Source: Polyangiaceae bacterium (GTDB lineage: Bacteria > Myxococcota_A > Polyangia > Polyangiales > Polyangiaceae). From it: a DNA stretch of 64,000 bases. A model generated the notes under the pieces. The model was not told the DNA's origin and made no database searches. It saw nothing but the letters and a program-made list of their open reading frames with translations. This document shows positions 1 through 9,043 of this stretch, one piece after another; position 1 is the stretch's first letter; each line of letters begins with the position of its first letter. Made by a program: the position numbers and the translations under genes. The stretch spans positions 1,664,501 through 1,728,500 of the forward strand of contig JABTUA010000002.1 of the NCBI GenBank assembly GCA_015075635.1, written 5' to 3'.

Positions 1-1
1 G

Positions 2-268
2 GCGGAGGAAGCCCAGACGCTGGCGGACGACCAGCCTCCGGACGCGGTGGTGTGTCAGGCGCACCTGCCCGGTCAGTCCGGCGTGCGCCTTTGCGAGGCC
101 ATGCGCGGCAGGCCTGGCCTCGCCAGGTTACCGTTCGTGCTCTTGGCTTCGGATCCCAGCCCCGAGCTCGAGCGCGAGGCCGCCGCCGCGGGCGTCGCGA
201 AGGTCCTGCCGAAGCGTCTGGAGGGGAAGCTCTTGCTCGACGCGCTGGGCGAGGTGCTGAAGGGCTGA
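2..268 (+). CDS. response-regulator receiver domain, C-terminal part (cut by window edge)
   Basis: The reading frame is open from the window edge to a TGA and gives the second half of a CheY-like receiver. The beta3/loop stretch reads DAVVCQAHLPGQSG, where families normally have an Asp four residues before the Pro; here that place is Gln, so the phospho-acceptor is missing. The late Lys of receivers is present in KVLPKRLEG. By family knowledge such pseudo-receivers bind partners without being phosphorylated. The N-terminal half and any other domains lie outside the window. The gene converges on the YeeE/YedE operon with a gap of one base. Confidence 0.7.
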   Translation, partial: AEEAQTLADDQPPDAVVCQAHLPGQSGVRLCEAMRGRPGLARLPFVLLASDPSPELEREAAAAGVAKVLPKRLEGKLLLDALGEVLKG

Positions 269-269
269 G

Positions 270-689
270 TCAGGCGTCCACGCAGCTCGCCGCGCTCCAG
301 CGGAAGTAGCGCTCGTGCACCACGGAGTAGAGCCAGTTGCCAGCGAAGATGCCGATCAGCGTGAAGCCAGCGCCGAGCTGTCCTTCCCCGAGCTGAACCA
401 TGGCGATGCTGGGGCAGGCGCCGGAGAGCGCCCAGCCCGTGCCGAAGATCGCTCCGCCAATCAATGTGCCGGGGTGCAGGCTGCGCGGCGACCAGCTCGC
501 CCCCGTCAGCCGGGCGATGGCGATCCAAGCCACGGTGAGGAACGCCACCGCGGAGCAGAAGGTGAGGAAGAGCCGGAGATCCGAGAAGGTGAACATCCGG
601 TGGACCTCGTCCCAGCTGCTGAAGCCGATGCGGCTCAGCGCGAAGCCGAAGATCACGCCAGTGACGCCGACGCCGACGCGCTCCTTCAC
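270..689 (-). CDS. YeeE/YedE-family sulfur transporter, second half (DUF6691 type)
   Basis: About 139 residues with four hydrophobic segments. The stretch GTGWALSGACPSIAMVQLG matches the second conserved Cys/Pro motif of YeeE/YedE (TsuA-like) transporters, which pass thiosulfate or related sulfur species through a line of conserved cysteines. The GTG start overlaps the stop of the upstream partner (GTGA), implying translational coupling. Together with the next gene it makes a split, two-polypeptide version of the full-length transporter, as in PmpA/PmpB-like pairs. The exact substrate cannot be read from sequence. Confidence 0.85.
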   Translation of the reverse strand: MKERVGVGVTGVIFGFALSRIGFSSWDEVHRMFTFSDLRLFLTFCSAVAFLTVAWIAIARLTGASWSPRSLHPGTLIGGAIFGTGWALSGACPSIAMVQLGEGQLGAGFTLIGIFAGNWLYSVVHERYFRWSAASCVDA

Positions 690-1297
690 AGCACCCACCT
701 CAGCACGAACGACGTGAGCACGCCGGTCCCGAAGAACGCCATGGTCGCAAGCAGGCTCCCGACCTGAAACCGGCTGACGCCGCACAGGCCGTGACCGGAG
801 GTACACCCGGCGGCCATGCGCGTGCCGAAACCCACGAGCACACCGCCGCCGAGCAGCACCAGCGCGCTCGCGGTCTTGCCGCCGAAGAAGCCGTTGAACA
901 CCTCGCCGCGCAGGCCGCCGGACACCCCGAAGCCTCCAGCGAGCAGCATCGACAAGAGGCCGCCAGCGAGGAGCCCGGCCAGGAACAAGAGGTGCGTGCC
1001 GGTGCCCTGCGACGCCGTGAGCGTCGGCCCTGCTTTCACCTGGGGCTTCGCTGCGGGCTCCGCAGGCGACTCGGCCACGCCCGCGTCGGGACCGAAGGCC
1101 TCGAGCGTGGCCTTCAGCATCGCCGCGCGAAGCTCGTCGGCGGTCATCTCGACCTTCTTCTCGGGTCCGAAGCGCACGCGGTTGATCACGGCGGTGATGC
1201 GCCCCGACACCGCCATCATGCGGCGCAGCGTCAGCCAGTGGAAGACGCAGACCGCCGCCAGCGCTGCTCCTCCGACGTACCAGGGCCAGTACGCCAT
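686..1297 (-). CDS. YeeE/YedE-family sulfur transporter, first half
   Basis: About 203 residues. An N-terminal membrane helix (residues 4-22) is followed by a charged cytoplasmic stretch of roughly 70 residues that plain YeeE proteins lack, then the Sulf_transp membrane region. The motif AAGCTSGHGLCGVSR is the conserved Cys-containing selectivity motif of the family. The ATG lies two bases after the stop of the upstream Cys-rich gene, and the 3' end overlaps the second transporter half, so the three genes look like one operon. The extra charged N-terminal stretch may be regulatory; this is inference. Confidence 0.85.
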   Translation of the reverse strand: MAYWPWYVGGAALAAVCVFHWLTLRRMMAVSGRITAVINRVRFGPEKKVEMTADELRAAMLKATLEAFGPDAGVAESPAEPAAKPQVKAGPTLTASQGTGTHLLFLAGLLAGGLLSMLLAGGFGVSGGLRGEVFNGFFGGKTASALVLLGGGVLVGFGTRMAAGCTSGHGLCGVSRFQVGSLLATMAFFGTGVLTSFVLRWVL

Positions 1298-1299
1298 GC

Positions 1300-1497
1300 T
1301 CAGGGCTTCTCCAGGACCTGCCCATTGGGCAACAGGTTCACGGGAACCGGCTGCCCGCGCGACGAGCGCTGGAAGCGCTCGCAGCGCTTGAAGTCGCCCG
1401 AGCAGTAGCGGGTCTTCCAGACCGCGAGCGTCTCCGAGAACGTGAAGATCTCGTACATCTCGCAGCCCTTCATGTGAGGGCAGGACTCGTCGGACAT
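1300..1497 (-). CDS. small four-cysteine protein, first gene of the YeeE/YedE operon
   Basis: 65 residues starting MSDESCPHMKGCEMY. Four cysteines form a CPHMKGC pair near the start and a CSGDFKRC pair in the middle, followed by a basic RFQRSSRG segment. This spacing could bind zinc, iron or a small Fe-S cluster, but no family function was recognised. A longer form starting near 1575 is possible; the chosen ATG places the first Cys pair at the N terminus. Its position directly ahead of a sulfur transporter suggests a role in sulfur handling or in sensing it. Confidence 0.65.
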   Translation of the reverse strand: MSDESCPHMKGCEMYEIFTFSETLAVWKTRYCSGDFKRCERFQRSSRGQPVPVNLLPNGQVLEKP

Positions 1498-1550
1498 TGG
1501 GTCGAAATATGCGGTGGATGGCCCAGCCGTGACAAGGCCTGGCAGCGAAA

Positions 1551-2648
1551 TCAGCACTGCGACGGGTCGATGCACTCACCGGTGCGCGGTGTGGCGCTGC
1601 CCTTGCCGATCCCGCACCACTCCGGCGCGGACTTGGGCAAGCCTTCCCCGGTGTAGGGCGACTGTCCATCCGGTAGCCAGTAGGGGTGATCCGCCACGAA
1701 CTGCCACAGGAACTGGTACTTGGAGAAGCCGGTCGCGCCGGCCATCGGCGGCTCGGAGTGGCCGCAGTTGTGGACGCACTCCAGGAAGAAGTGCCCGCCC
1801 TTCTCGAGCTCGGTCTCCAGGGTCGCCGACAGGGTGTTGAAGCTGAGCAGGCCGGCGCAGGTGTCGGTCGGGCCACCCCAGAGCACCAGACCCGGCAGTT
1901 TGTGGGCGGGCTTGCCCCAGGCGCGGATCACGCCGCCCACGCCGCCCGAGAGCGACAGGAACGACGACAGGTACTCGCTGCGGTACCCGGCGAGCTGATC
2001 CGTCCAGAGCGCGCCCGCGCTGACGCCGGCGCTCGCGACGCAGTTCTTGTCCACGCCGAGCTGCGCGCTGACGCAGGCCAGGATGTCGTCGAAGAACTTC
2101 AGCTCCTCGTCCACGCGCGCCTGCGACTGGATGATCTCCACCGGCCACACGAAGAGCACGTCGCCCTTCTTCTCGGGGAGCACCGCGATGAAGCGCTGCG
2201 TGTCCACCGCGGTCTGGATCTCGCCCTTCTCGAGGAAGTCCTTGGCCTCGCCGCCGAGCCAGTGCCAGAGGAAGATCAGCGGGAGCTTCTCGTCTGGCTT
2301 CACGTCCTTGGGCACGACGAGCATGAACTTGCGCTCCGCGGTGCTGGTGATGGTGTTCATCCCCGGCGCCAGCGTCGGGCAAGTACCGCCGGAATACGCC
2401 GGCGGATCCTTGGCCGTGGGCGCACCCGGCGGCACCGGATCCCCGCAGCGACCGACACCTACGGCGCCCGCGGCACCGCCGGCGTCCGCGCCCGCGGCGC
2501 CCGAAGCGCCGCCTGCTCCCGAGGCGCCGGCGGCTCCGCCGCTCGAGTGCCCGCCCGTGCTCGCGCCGTCCTCTTCGGACTCGCCACCGCAGGCAGCGGC
2601 GAGCCCGAGCGCCAAGAGACACACCCCCGCCACGTTTCGCCCGGCCAT
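1551..2648 (-). CDS. exported lipoprotein esterase (PHB-depolymerase/LpqC-like alpha/beta hydrolase)
   Basis: 365 residues. The lipoprotein signal ends LGLAAAC, followed by a Gly/Ala/Ser-rich linker to about residue 75. The hydrolase core holds the nucleophile elbow GVSAG and a late His in CVHNCGH; the family uses Ser-His-Asp to hydrolyse esters. A C-terminal tail with two extra Cys is likely disulfide-bonded outside the cytoplasm. It resembles the esterase lipoproteins at 57184-58269 and 58324-59412 in architecture. Substrate unknown; polyhydroxyalkanoate, feruloyl and acetyl esters are all used within the wider family. Confidence 0.75.
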   Translation of the reverse strand: MAGRNVAGVCLLALGLAAACGGESEEDGASTGGHSSGGAAGASGAGGASGAAGADAGGAAGAVGVGRCGDPVPPGAPTAKDPPAYSGGTCPTLAPGMNTITSTAERKFMLVVPKDVKPDEKLPLIFLWHWLGGEAKDFLEKGEIQTAVDTQRFIAVLPEKKGDVLFVWPVEIIQSQARVDEELKFFDDILACVSAQLGVDKNCVASAGVSAGALWTDQLAGYRSEYLSSFLSLSGGVGGVIRAWGKPAHKLPGLVLWGGPTDTCAGLLSFNTLSATLETELEKGGHFFLECVHNCGHSEPPMAGATGFSKYQFLWQFVADHPYWLPDGQSPYTGEGLPKSAPEWCGIGKGSATPRTGECIDPSQC

Positions 2649-2704
2649 CGCTCCCGAGGATACGCCGAGGCTCGGAGCCACGCCAACGGCGGCGACGTCA
2701 TTGT

Positions 2705-2763
2705 TCGCAGGGAGCGATGTGGGAGAACGTGGTTGGCATCGCCCGGCGGGCAGCGGACTCACG
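2705..2763 (+). pseudogene. remnant of a RidA-like 5' end
   Basis: A 19-base stretch at 2719-2737 matches 3285-3303 of the intact RidA-like gene with one mismatch, and weaker similarity continues on both sides. In frame the remnant reads S-Q-G-A-M-W-E-N-V-V-G-I-A-R against S-S-G-A-P-W-E-N-V-V-G-Y-S-R in the intact gene. It then runs into sugE sequence. It looks like a leftover from a duplication, so that sugE now sits between a RidA fragment and the complete gene, both on the plus strand. Confidence 0.55.
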
Positions 2764-3082
2764 TCGCGGGCGCGGTCACCTTCAGCCCGACGATCGCCGC
2801 GACGAGCAACGCGAGCAGCGCGAAACGCGCCGGCGAAGGCGGCTCGCCGAACAGCAGCATGCCGCCGATCGCGGTTCCAGCCGCGCCGATCCCGACCCAC
2901 ACCGCGTACGCGGTGCCGATCGGCAGCGTTCTCACCGCGAGGCCGAGCAAGCCCATGCTCGCGACCATCGCCGCGACGGTCACGGCGCTCGGCACGACCC
3001 GCGAGAAGCCCTCGGAGTACTTGAGACCGAGCGCCCACACCACTTCCAACGAGCCAGCAACGACGAGGACGAGCCAGGACAT
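2759..3082 (-). CDS. sugE: SMR-family guanidinium exporter
   Basis: 107 residues, four transmembrane helices, the usual length for small multidrug resistance proteins. Every residue that lines the substrate site of the guanidinium exporter Gdx is at its expected number: Gly10, Glu13, Trp16, Ser42, Tyr59 and Trp62. The GLEVVWA-type motif appears here as GSLEVVWALGLKYS, which separates SugE/Gdx from EmrE-type drug pumps. By family knowledge the protein works as an antiparallel dimer exchanging protons for guanidinium. A guanidine-III riboswitch directly upstream supports this specificity. RBS: GGAGAGGAAGG just before the ATG. Confidence 0.93.
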   Translation of the reverse strand: MSWLVLVVAGSLEVVWALGLKYSEGFSRVVPSAVTVAAMVASMGLLGLAVRTLPIGTAYAVWVGIGAAGTAIGGMLLFGEPPSPARFALLALLVAAIVGLKVTAPAT

Positions 3083-3103
3083 ACCTTCCTCTCCAATTCT
3101 GCG

Positions 3104-3144
3104 ACCCGTCTTTGCGAAGCCCGGTACGGGTAGCCCTCGTCGGG
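3104..3144 (-). promoter_or_regulatory. guanidine-III (ykkC-III) riboswitch upstream of sugE
   Basis: Read on the minus strand, a 41-nt element ends 21 nt before the sugE ATG. P1 pairs CCCG (3144-3141) with CGGG (3123-3120). The conserved ACGAGG follows P1 (3140-3135). P2 pairs ACCCGU (3131-3126) with ACGGGU (3109-3104), making the H-type pseudoknot. Total length and the 10-nt linker before the last P2 strand equal those I recall for the Thermobifida fusca guanidine-III RNA, while the P2 bases differ in a compensating way. The fold ends close to the RBS, consistent with control of translation by guanidinium. Confidence 0.85.
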
Positions 3145-3249
3145 AGCCGGTCTGGCCATCTGGAGCGTGGAGCCCACGCTATCCGGCGGCAACCCCCGTC
3201 CACGAGGGCGCGCCGGAGACCTCGCCGCCGAGCTATCCTGCGCCGGGCC

Positions 3250-3645
3250 ATGCCGGAGCGCCGTCAGTATTCGTCGGGAGCGCCGTGGGAGAACGTGGTC
3301 GGCTACTCGCGCGCGGTGCGGGTCGGGCCACACGTCGTGGTCTCGGGCACCACGGCCACGCTCCCGGACGGCAGCATCGCCGGTCCCGGTGACGCCCGGC
3401 GGCAGACTGAGCAGGCCCTCGAGAACGTGCGAGTGGCCCTGGAAGCGTTGGGCGCGCGGCTCGAGCACGTGGTGCGCTCGCGCATCTACGTGACGGACAT
3501 CTCCCGCTGGGAGGAGATCGGACGCGCCCACGGCGAGGTGTTCGGCGCGATCAAGCCCGCCACGACCATGGTCGAGGTGCGGGCGCTGATCGTCCCGGAG
3601 GTGCTGGTGGAGATCGAGGTCGATGCCATCGTCCCGGAGCTCTGA
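3250..3645 (+). CDS. RidA/YjgF/YER057c-family protein
   Basis: 131 residues, typical Rid length. It shows the family start SSGAPWENVVGYSRAVRVG, the VSGTTAT strand and the C-terminal ALIVPEVLVEIEVDAI block with the conserved Glu. The Arg of true RidA (which binds the carboxylate of 2-aminoacrylate in R-x-x-V-E-V) is Thr/Met here (PATTMVEV), so it belongs to another Rid subgroup and imine deaminase activity is uncertain. It is divergent from sugE and overlaps the next gene by 23 bases. A fragment of a second copy lies on the other side of sugE. Confidence 0.85.
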   Translation: MPERRQYSSGAPWENVVGYSRAVRVGPHVVVSGTTATLPDGSIAGPGDARRQTEQALENVRVALEALGARLEHVVRSRIYVTDISRWEEIGRAHGEVFGAIKPATTMVEVRALIVPEVLVEIEVDAIVPEL

Positions 3646-4519
3646 GCACGCGCTCTCGCCGCCGAAGCCCTTCGAGCTCCGGTTGGCGCTGTTCGGTCAT
3701 GGCTTCGTCGATCTGGCCCCCAACGCCTGGCACCCCGAAGAGGGCACGTTCACCACTGCGTTGGAGCTCGGGGGGCGTGGCGTGGAGCTCCGAGTGAGAG
3801 ACAGGCGCGGGCGCCTGCAAGTGAAGGTCCACGGGGCGCGCGACCGAGCCGAAGCCCAGCGCGCGATCGCGGCGCTGACCCACATGCTGCGGCTGGAGGA
3901 CGACCTCGCGCCTTTCTGGCGGCTCTGCGCCGGTGAGCCGCGGCTCGCCTGGGTCGCTCGCCGGGGCGCGGGTCGGTTGACCCGCTCGCCAGCGCTGTTC
4001 GAGGACCTGGCCAAGCTCCTGATGACGACCAACTGCTCGTGGGCGGCGACGCGCAACATGACCGCCCGTCTCGTGGCGGCGCTCGGTGCCGAGACGCCGA
4101 GCGGCCGGCGAGCGTTCCCGAGCGCGGAGGTCTGCGCGGAACGGAGCGAGCGCTTCTTCCGGGAAGAAGGCCGCCTCGGCTACCGCGCGGGCGCGCTCAG
4201 GACGTTGGCCCGCGATTTCGCCCGGGGCGCGCTCCGCCCCGCGGACTTCCAGGATCCGCGCTTGCCGACGGACGAGCTGCGTGAGCGCCTGCTCGCCTTG
4301 CCCGGCTTCGGCCCCTACGCCGCCGGCCAGGCCCTGCGCCTGCTGGGCCGCTACGACGACTTCGCGCTCGATTCCTGGTGCCGCGCTCGGCTCGGGGCGC
4401 TGGCAAAATCCGGCCGCGCGCCGAGTGAACGCACGCTCCGGCGGCGCTACGCTCGCTACGGTGCCTGGCGCGGCCTGGCCCTATGGATGGACCTGACCGC
4501 AGACTGGCACGGAGAATGA
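3623..4519 (+). CDS. HhH-GPD DNA glycosylase (AlkA/OGG-like)
   Basis: 298 residues. The N-terminal half is an OGG/AlkA-like beta region. The middle has LFEDLAKLLMTTNCSWAATRN, matching the first helices of the glycosylase fold. The helix-hairpin-helix LPGFGPYAAGQALRLLG is followed by ALDSWCR, whose Asp is the catalytic Asp of the AlkA group. The Lys of bifunctional OGG1 is not at the expected place, so a monofunctional base-excision glycosylase is likely. The start overlaps the RidA-like gene, and the stop overlaps recX (ATGA), so repair genes are coupled here. Confidence 0.8.
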   Translation: MPSSRSSEHALSPPKPFELRLALFGHGFVDLAPNAWHPEEGTFTTALELGGRGVELRVRDRRGRLQVKVHGARDRAEAQRAIAALTHMLRLEDDLAPFWRLCAGEPRLAWVARRGAGRLTRSPALFEDLAKLLMTTNCSWAATRNMTARLVAALGAETPSGRRAFPSAEVCAERSERFFREEGRLGYRAGALRTLARDFARGALRPADFQDPRLPTDELRERLLALPGFGPYAAGQALRLLGRYDDFALDSWCRARLGALAKSGRAPSERTLRRRYARYGAWRGLALWMDLTADWHGE

Positions 4520-5076
4520 CCGCTCGCACCAAGCGCACGGGGCCCCTCACCCGCGAAGAACTCGACGCCGCGGCGCTCAGATACCTGGACCGCTTCGACA
4601 GCTCGGCGAAGAACCTCCGGCGCGTGCTGCTCGGCTACGTGAAGCGGGTGAGCGCGGAGCGCGGGGCGGATGCGGCGGCGCAGGGTGGCGAGTGGGTCGA
4701 CGAGCTGCTGGCGCGCTACCAACGGAGCGGGCTCGTCGACGACGCCCGCTTCGCCGGCGCCATCGCCAGCGGGCTACGGCGCCGCGGCTCTTCGGGCCGC
4801 GCCATCGTGCAGAAGCTCCGCGCGCGTGGCGTGCGCGACGACGTCGCCAGCGAGGCACTCGCCGGCGTGGACTCGGAGGGCAGCCACGCGGCCGAGCTCG
4901 CGGCTGCGCAGGCGTTCGTGCGGCGCAGGCGCATCGGCGCCTTCCGTCCCGAAACAGAGCGCGCCGCGTCTTTCCGCAAGGACCTGGGCGCGCTCGCGCG
5001 GGCCGGCTTCAGCATGGACATCGCACGCCGCGCGCTGGGCAGCACGGGCGACGAAGCGGAAGGCGACGACTGGTAG
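4516..5076 (+). CDS. recX: regulatory protein RecX
   Basis: 186 residues of three-helix RecX repeats. The signature SGLVDDARFAGAIASGLRRR followed by GRAIVQKLRARGV is the conserved RecX core. RecX binds RecA filaments and limits recombinase activity. The start codon overlaps the glycosylase stop by ATGA. recA is not adjacent, as it often is in other bacteria; instead recX travels with a glycosylase, still a DNA-damage context. Confidence 0.9.
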   Translation: MTARTKRTGPLTREELDAAALRYLDRFDSSAKNLRRVLLGYVKRVSAERGADAAAQGGEWVDELLARYQRSGLVDDARFAGAIASGLRRRGSSGRAIVQKLRARGVRDDVASEALAGVDSEGSHAAELAAAQAFVRRRRIGAFRPETERAASFRKDLGALARAGFSMDIARRALGSTGDEAEGDDW

Positions 5077-5131
5077 CTCCCCAGCGAGCGGACGCGAGCC
5101 CACGCCGAGCGCAGCGAGGCGTGTCGGGGGT

Positions 5132-5150
5132 CCGGGGGGGTTACCCCCGG
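5132..5150. terminator. hairpin between convergent recX and the small basic gene
   Basis: CCGGGGG (5132-5138) and CCCCCGG (5144-5150) form a 7-bp stem with loop GGTTA. It lies between two convergent genes, where a shared terminator is expected. No clear U-tract follows on either strand, so intrinsic termination is uncertain. Confidence 0.4.
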
Positions 5151-5191
5151 GGAGGGTTACGGCGGGGGTGGGCGGGCGGGACTTCGAACAA

Positions 5192-5302
5192 TCAAGCGCG
5201 CACGTGGTTGTGGCGGCGCTTGTTCTTGTTCTTGAGCTTCGCCTTGTGCTTGGCGGAGCGCTTGCGGTCGCGCTTGGGCTTCCCGAGCTTGAAGAGGAAC
5301 AT
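5192..5302 (-). CDS. very small, highly basic protein (36 aa)
   Basis: Starts MFLFKLGKPKRDRKRSAK and ends in a Lys/Arg/Asn/His-rich tail; about half of all residues are Lys or Arg. 35 of its 36 sense codons end in G or C (only the final GCT does not), a coding signature matching the neighbouring genes. The composition suggests nucleic-acid or ribosome binding. No family was recognised. No strong ribosome binding site is visible. It lies between recX and the PilZ gene. Confidence 0.65.
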   Translation of the reverse strand: MFLFKLGKPKRDRKRSAKHKAKLKNKNKRRHNHVRA

Positions 5303-5366
5303 GGGGCGCCGGAGTCTATGCAGGACTCGGCCCTTGTCGAGTGCCGAGTGGCAACTGCTCGGACGC

Positions 5367-5693
5367 TCAGGGGTCTTCGGCGCCCATCGGCGCGTGGATC
5401 AGCAGCTTTTCGATCAGCTGAGCGGAGTACTTGCTGAGCTCCAGGAACACCACGCCCATGCCCGGCGGGTTCTGCTCGACCCGCACCACCCGGCCGAGCC
5501 CCTCGATGCTCTCGATGTCGTCCATGATCACGGTGAAGCGCAGGTTCACCTCGGTGCCGATCGGCAACGGGTGGTCGGTGCGGATGAAGGCGCCGCTCCG
5601 GGAGATGTTCGTCACGTACTCCTGGATGAACTGATCGAAGGACTCGAACTCCTTGTTGATCGTCACCCGCTCCTCGCGACGGTCGCTCGACAT
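5367..5693 (-). CDS. PilZ-domain protein
   Basis: 108 residues. RREERV near the N terminus and NISRSGAFI about 25 residues later are the two c-di-GMP-binding signatures of PilZ (RxxxR and N/DxSxxG). The rest matches the single-domain myxobacterial PilZ type. An alternative ATG at 5699 overlaps the RNase stop by ATGA, but GGGGAG lies 6 bases before the 5693 ATG and directly abuts the earlier one, so 5693 is preferred. It is translated downstream of the RNase G/E gene, which hints at c-di-GMP-linked control of RNA or motility functions. Confidence 0.88.
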   Translation of the reverse strand: MSSDRREERVTINKEFESFDQFIQEYVTNISRSGAFIRTDHPLPIGTEVNLRFTVIMDDIESIEGLGRVVRVEQNPPGMGVVFLELSKYSAQLIEKLLIHAPMGAEDP

Positions 5694-5695
5694 GG

Positions 5696-7771
<2,076 letters not shown>

Positions 7772-7978
7772 GCGGTCGGCGGGGGCAAAGCCAGCCCGCC
7801 CCAAAGAGGAGAAGGCTCCGCTGGCTGGTCGCGACCGCGCGACTCGAAGCCTGGGAGCGGAAAATCATGACAGCCAAGTGACCACGCGGCGGTTTTCGTG
7901 TCAAGTGCTCGGAAACAGTCTGGATTTTCAGGAGGCGGTTACCCTTCTCATTCCGGTGGGTTCGGGCATGCTGGCGGC

Positions 7979-8692
7979 GTGCCGAAGTCCTTCCTGGTGC
8001 TCGACATCGAGACCGTCCTGGACGCCGAGCTCCCCATCGCCGAGTCCAGCGAGGCCGAGCGCCTGCCGGCGCCGCCGCACCACAAGATCGTGGTGATCGG
8101 CGCGCTGCTCTTCGACGCCGCCTACGCGGTGCAGCGGGTCGGGGTCCTGGGCGAGGGCAAGGACGAGCCGGCGATGCTGGTCGACTTCGCGAAGTTCCTG
8201 GAGGAGCGCAGGCCCGACCTGGTCAGCTTCAACGGCCGGGGCTTCGACCTGCCGGTGATCGCCGCGCGCTGCCTGCGCCACGGCGTCCCGCTCCGCCACT
8301 ACTACCGAGCCCGCGACGTGCGCTACCGCTTCTCGCCCGAAGGCCACCTGGACTTGATGGACTTCATCGCGGATTTCGGCGCGGCCAAGAGCGCCAAGCT
8401 CGACATCGTGGCCAAGCTCTGCGGCATGCCCGGCAAGGTCGGAGTGGACGGCAAGGACGTCGGCCCGATGGTCCACGCCGGCCGCATCAAGGAGGTCCGC
8501 GAGTACTGCCTCTGCGACGTGGCGCAGACCGCCGGGGTGTTCCTGCGCGTTCAGCTCCTGCGCGGGGAGCTCGAGCCGAGCGCCTATCGGCAGGCGATGC
8601 AGGGCCTGATCGAGACCATCCGCGGCGACGCCCGGCTCGCGCCGGTGGCGGCGGGGCTCGACGAGGCGCGGCTGCTGACGGTTGCGGTCTGA
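7979..8692 (+). CDS. predicted 3'-5' exonuclease (PolB-like DEDD family)
   Basis: 237 residues. The three exonuclease motifs are visible: VLDIET (Exo I Asp and Glu), LVSFNGRGFDLPV (Exo II Asp), and EYCLCDVAQT (Exo III Tyr and Asp). This fits the stand-alone PolB-like exonuclease family, which trims 3' ends using two metal ions. A GTG start is chosen because it immediately precedes the first beta strand; no strong RBS is seen. The gene is divergent from the RNase G/E gene. Confidence 0.85.
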   Translation: MPKSFLVLDIETVLDAELPIAESSEAERLPAPPHHKIVVIGALLFDAAYAVQRVGVLGEGKDEPAMLVDFAKFLEERRPDLVSFNGRGFDLPVIAARCLRHGVPLRHYYRARDVRYRFSPEGHLDLMDFIADFGAAKSAKLDIVAKLCGMPGKVGVDGKDVGPMVHAGRIKEVREYCLCDVAQTAGVFLRVQLLRGELEPSAYRQAMQGLIETIRGDARLAPVAAGLDEARLLTVAV

Positions 8693-8716
8693 GCGCGCGC
8701 CTCCTACGTACTCCCG

Positions 8717-9043
8717 ATGTCCCTCACCGAGAAACGCTGCGTGCCCTGCGAGGGCGGGATCCCGCCGCTCTACACCGAGCAGGTCCTGGCCCTGGGCAGC
8801 CAGGTCCCCGACTGGGAGGTGGCGCCGGACAAGAAGAGCATCTCGCGCACCTTCACCTTCCGGAACTACTACCAGACCATGGCCTTCGTGAACGCCGTCG
8901 CCTGGATGGCCCACCAGGAAGACCACCATCCGGATCTCGAGGTGTTCTACGACCGCGTGCTGGTGCGCTACACCACGCACGCCATCGGGGGCCTGAGCGA
9001 GAACGACTTCATCTGCGCCGCCAAAGTGGACGCGCTGCTCTAA
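8717..9043 (+). CDS. phhB: 4a-hydroxytetrahydrobiopterin dehydratase (pterin carbinolamine dehydratase)
   Basis: 108 residues. HQEDHHPDLEV contains the His-His-Pro catalytic motif, and the ends match the family: a CVPCEGG start, then W-x-V strand, RTFTFRNYYQTMAF, and LSENDFICAAKVD at the C terminus. The enzyme dehydrates 4a-hydroxytetrahydrobiopterin, recycling the cofactor of aromatic amino-acid hydroxylases. The stop overlaps that of the convergent lipoprotein gene by four bases. Confidence 0.92.
   Translation: MSLTEKRCVPCEGGIPPLYTEQVLALGSQVPDWEVAPDKKSISRTFTFRNYYQTMAFVNAVAWMAHQEDHHPDLEVFYDRVLVRYTTHAIGGLSENDFICAAKVDALL

Noticed and set aside
3164..3180. Perfect 7-bp hairpin upstream of the guanidine riboswitch
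   Set aside because: No T-tract and no link to the riboswitch fold; may be chance in GC-rich DNA.
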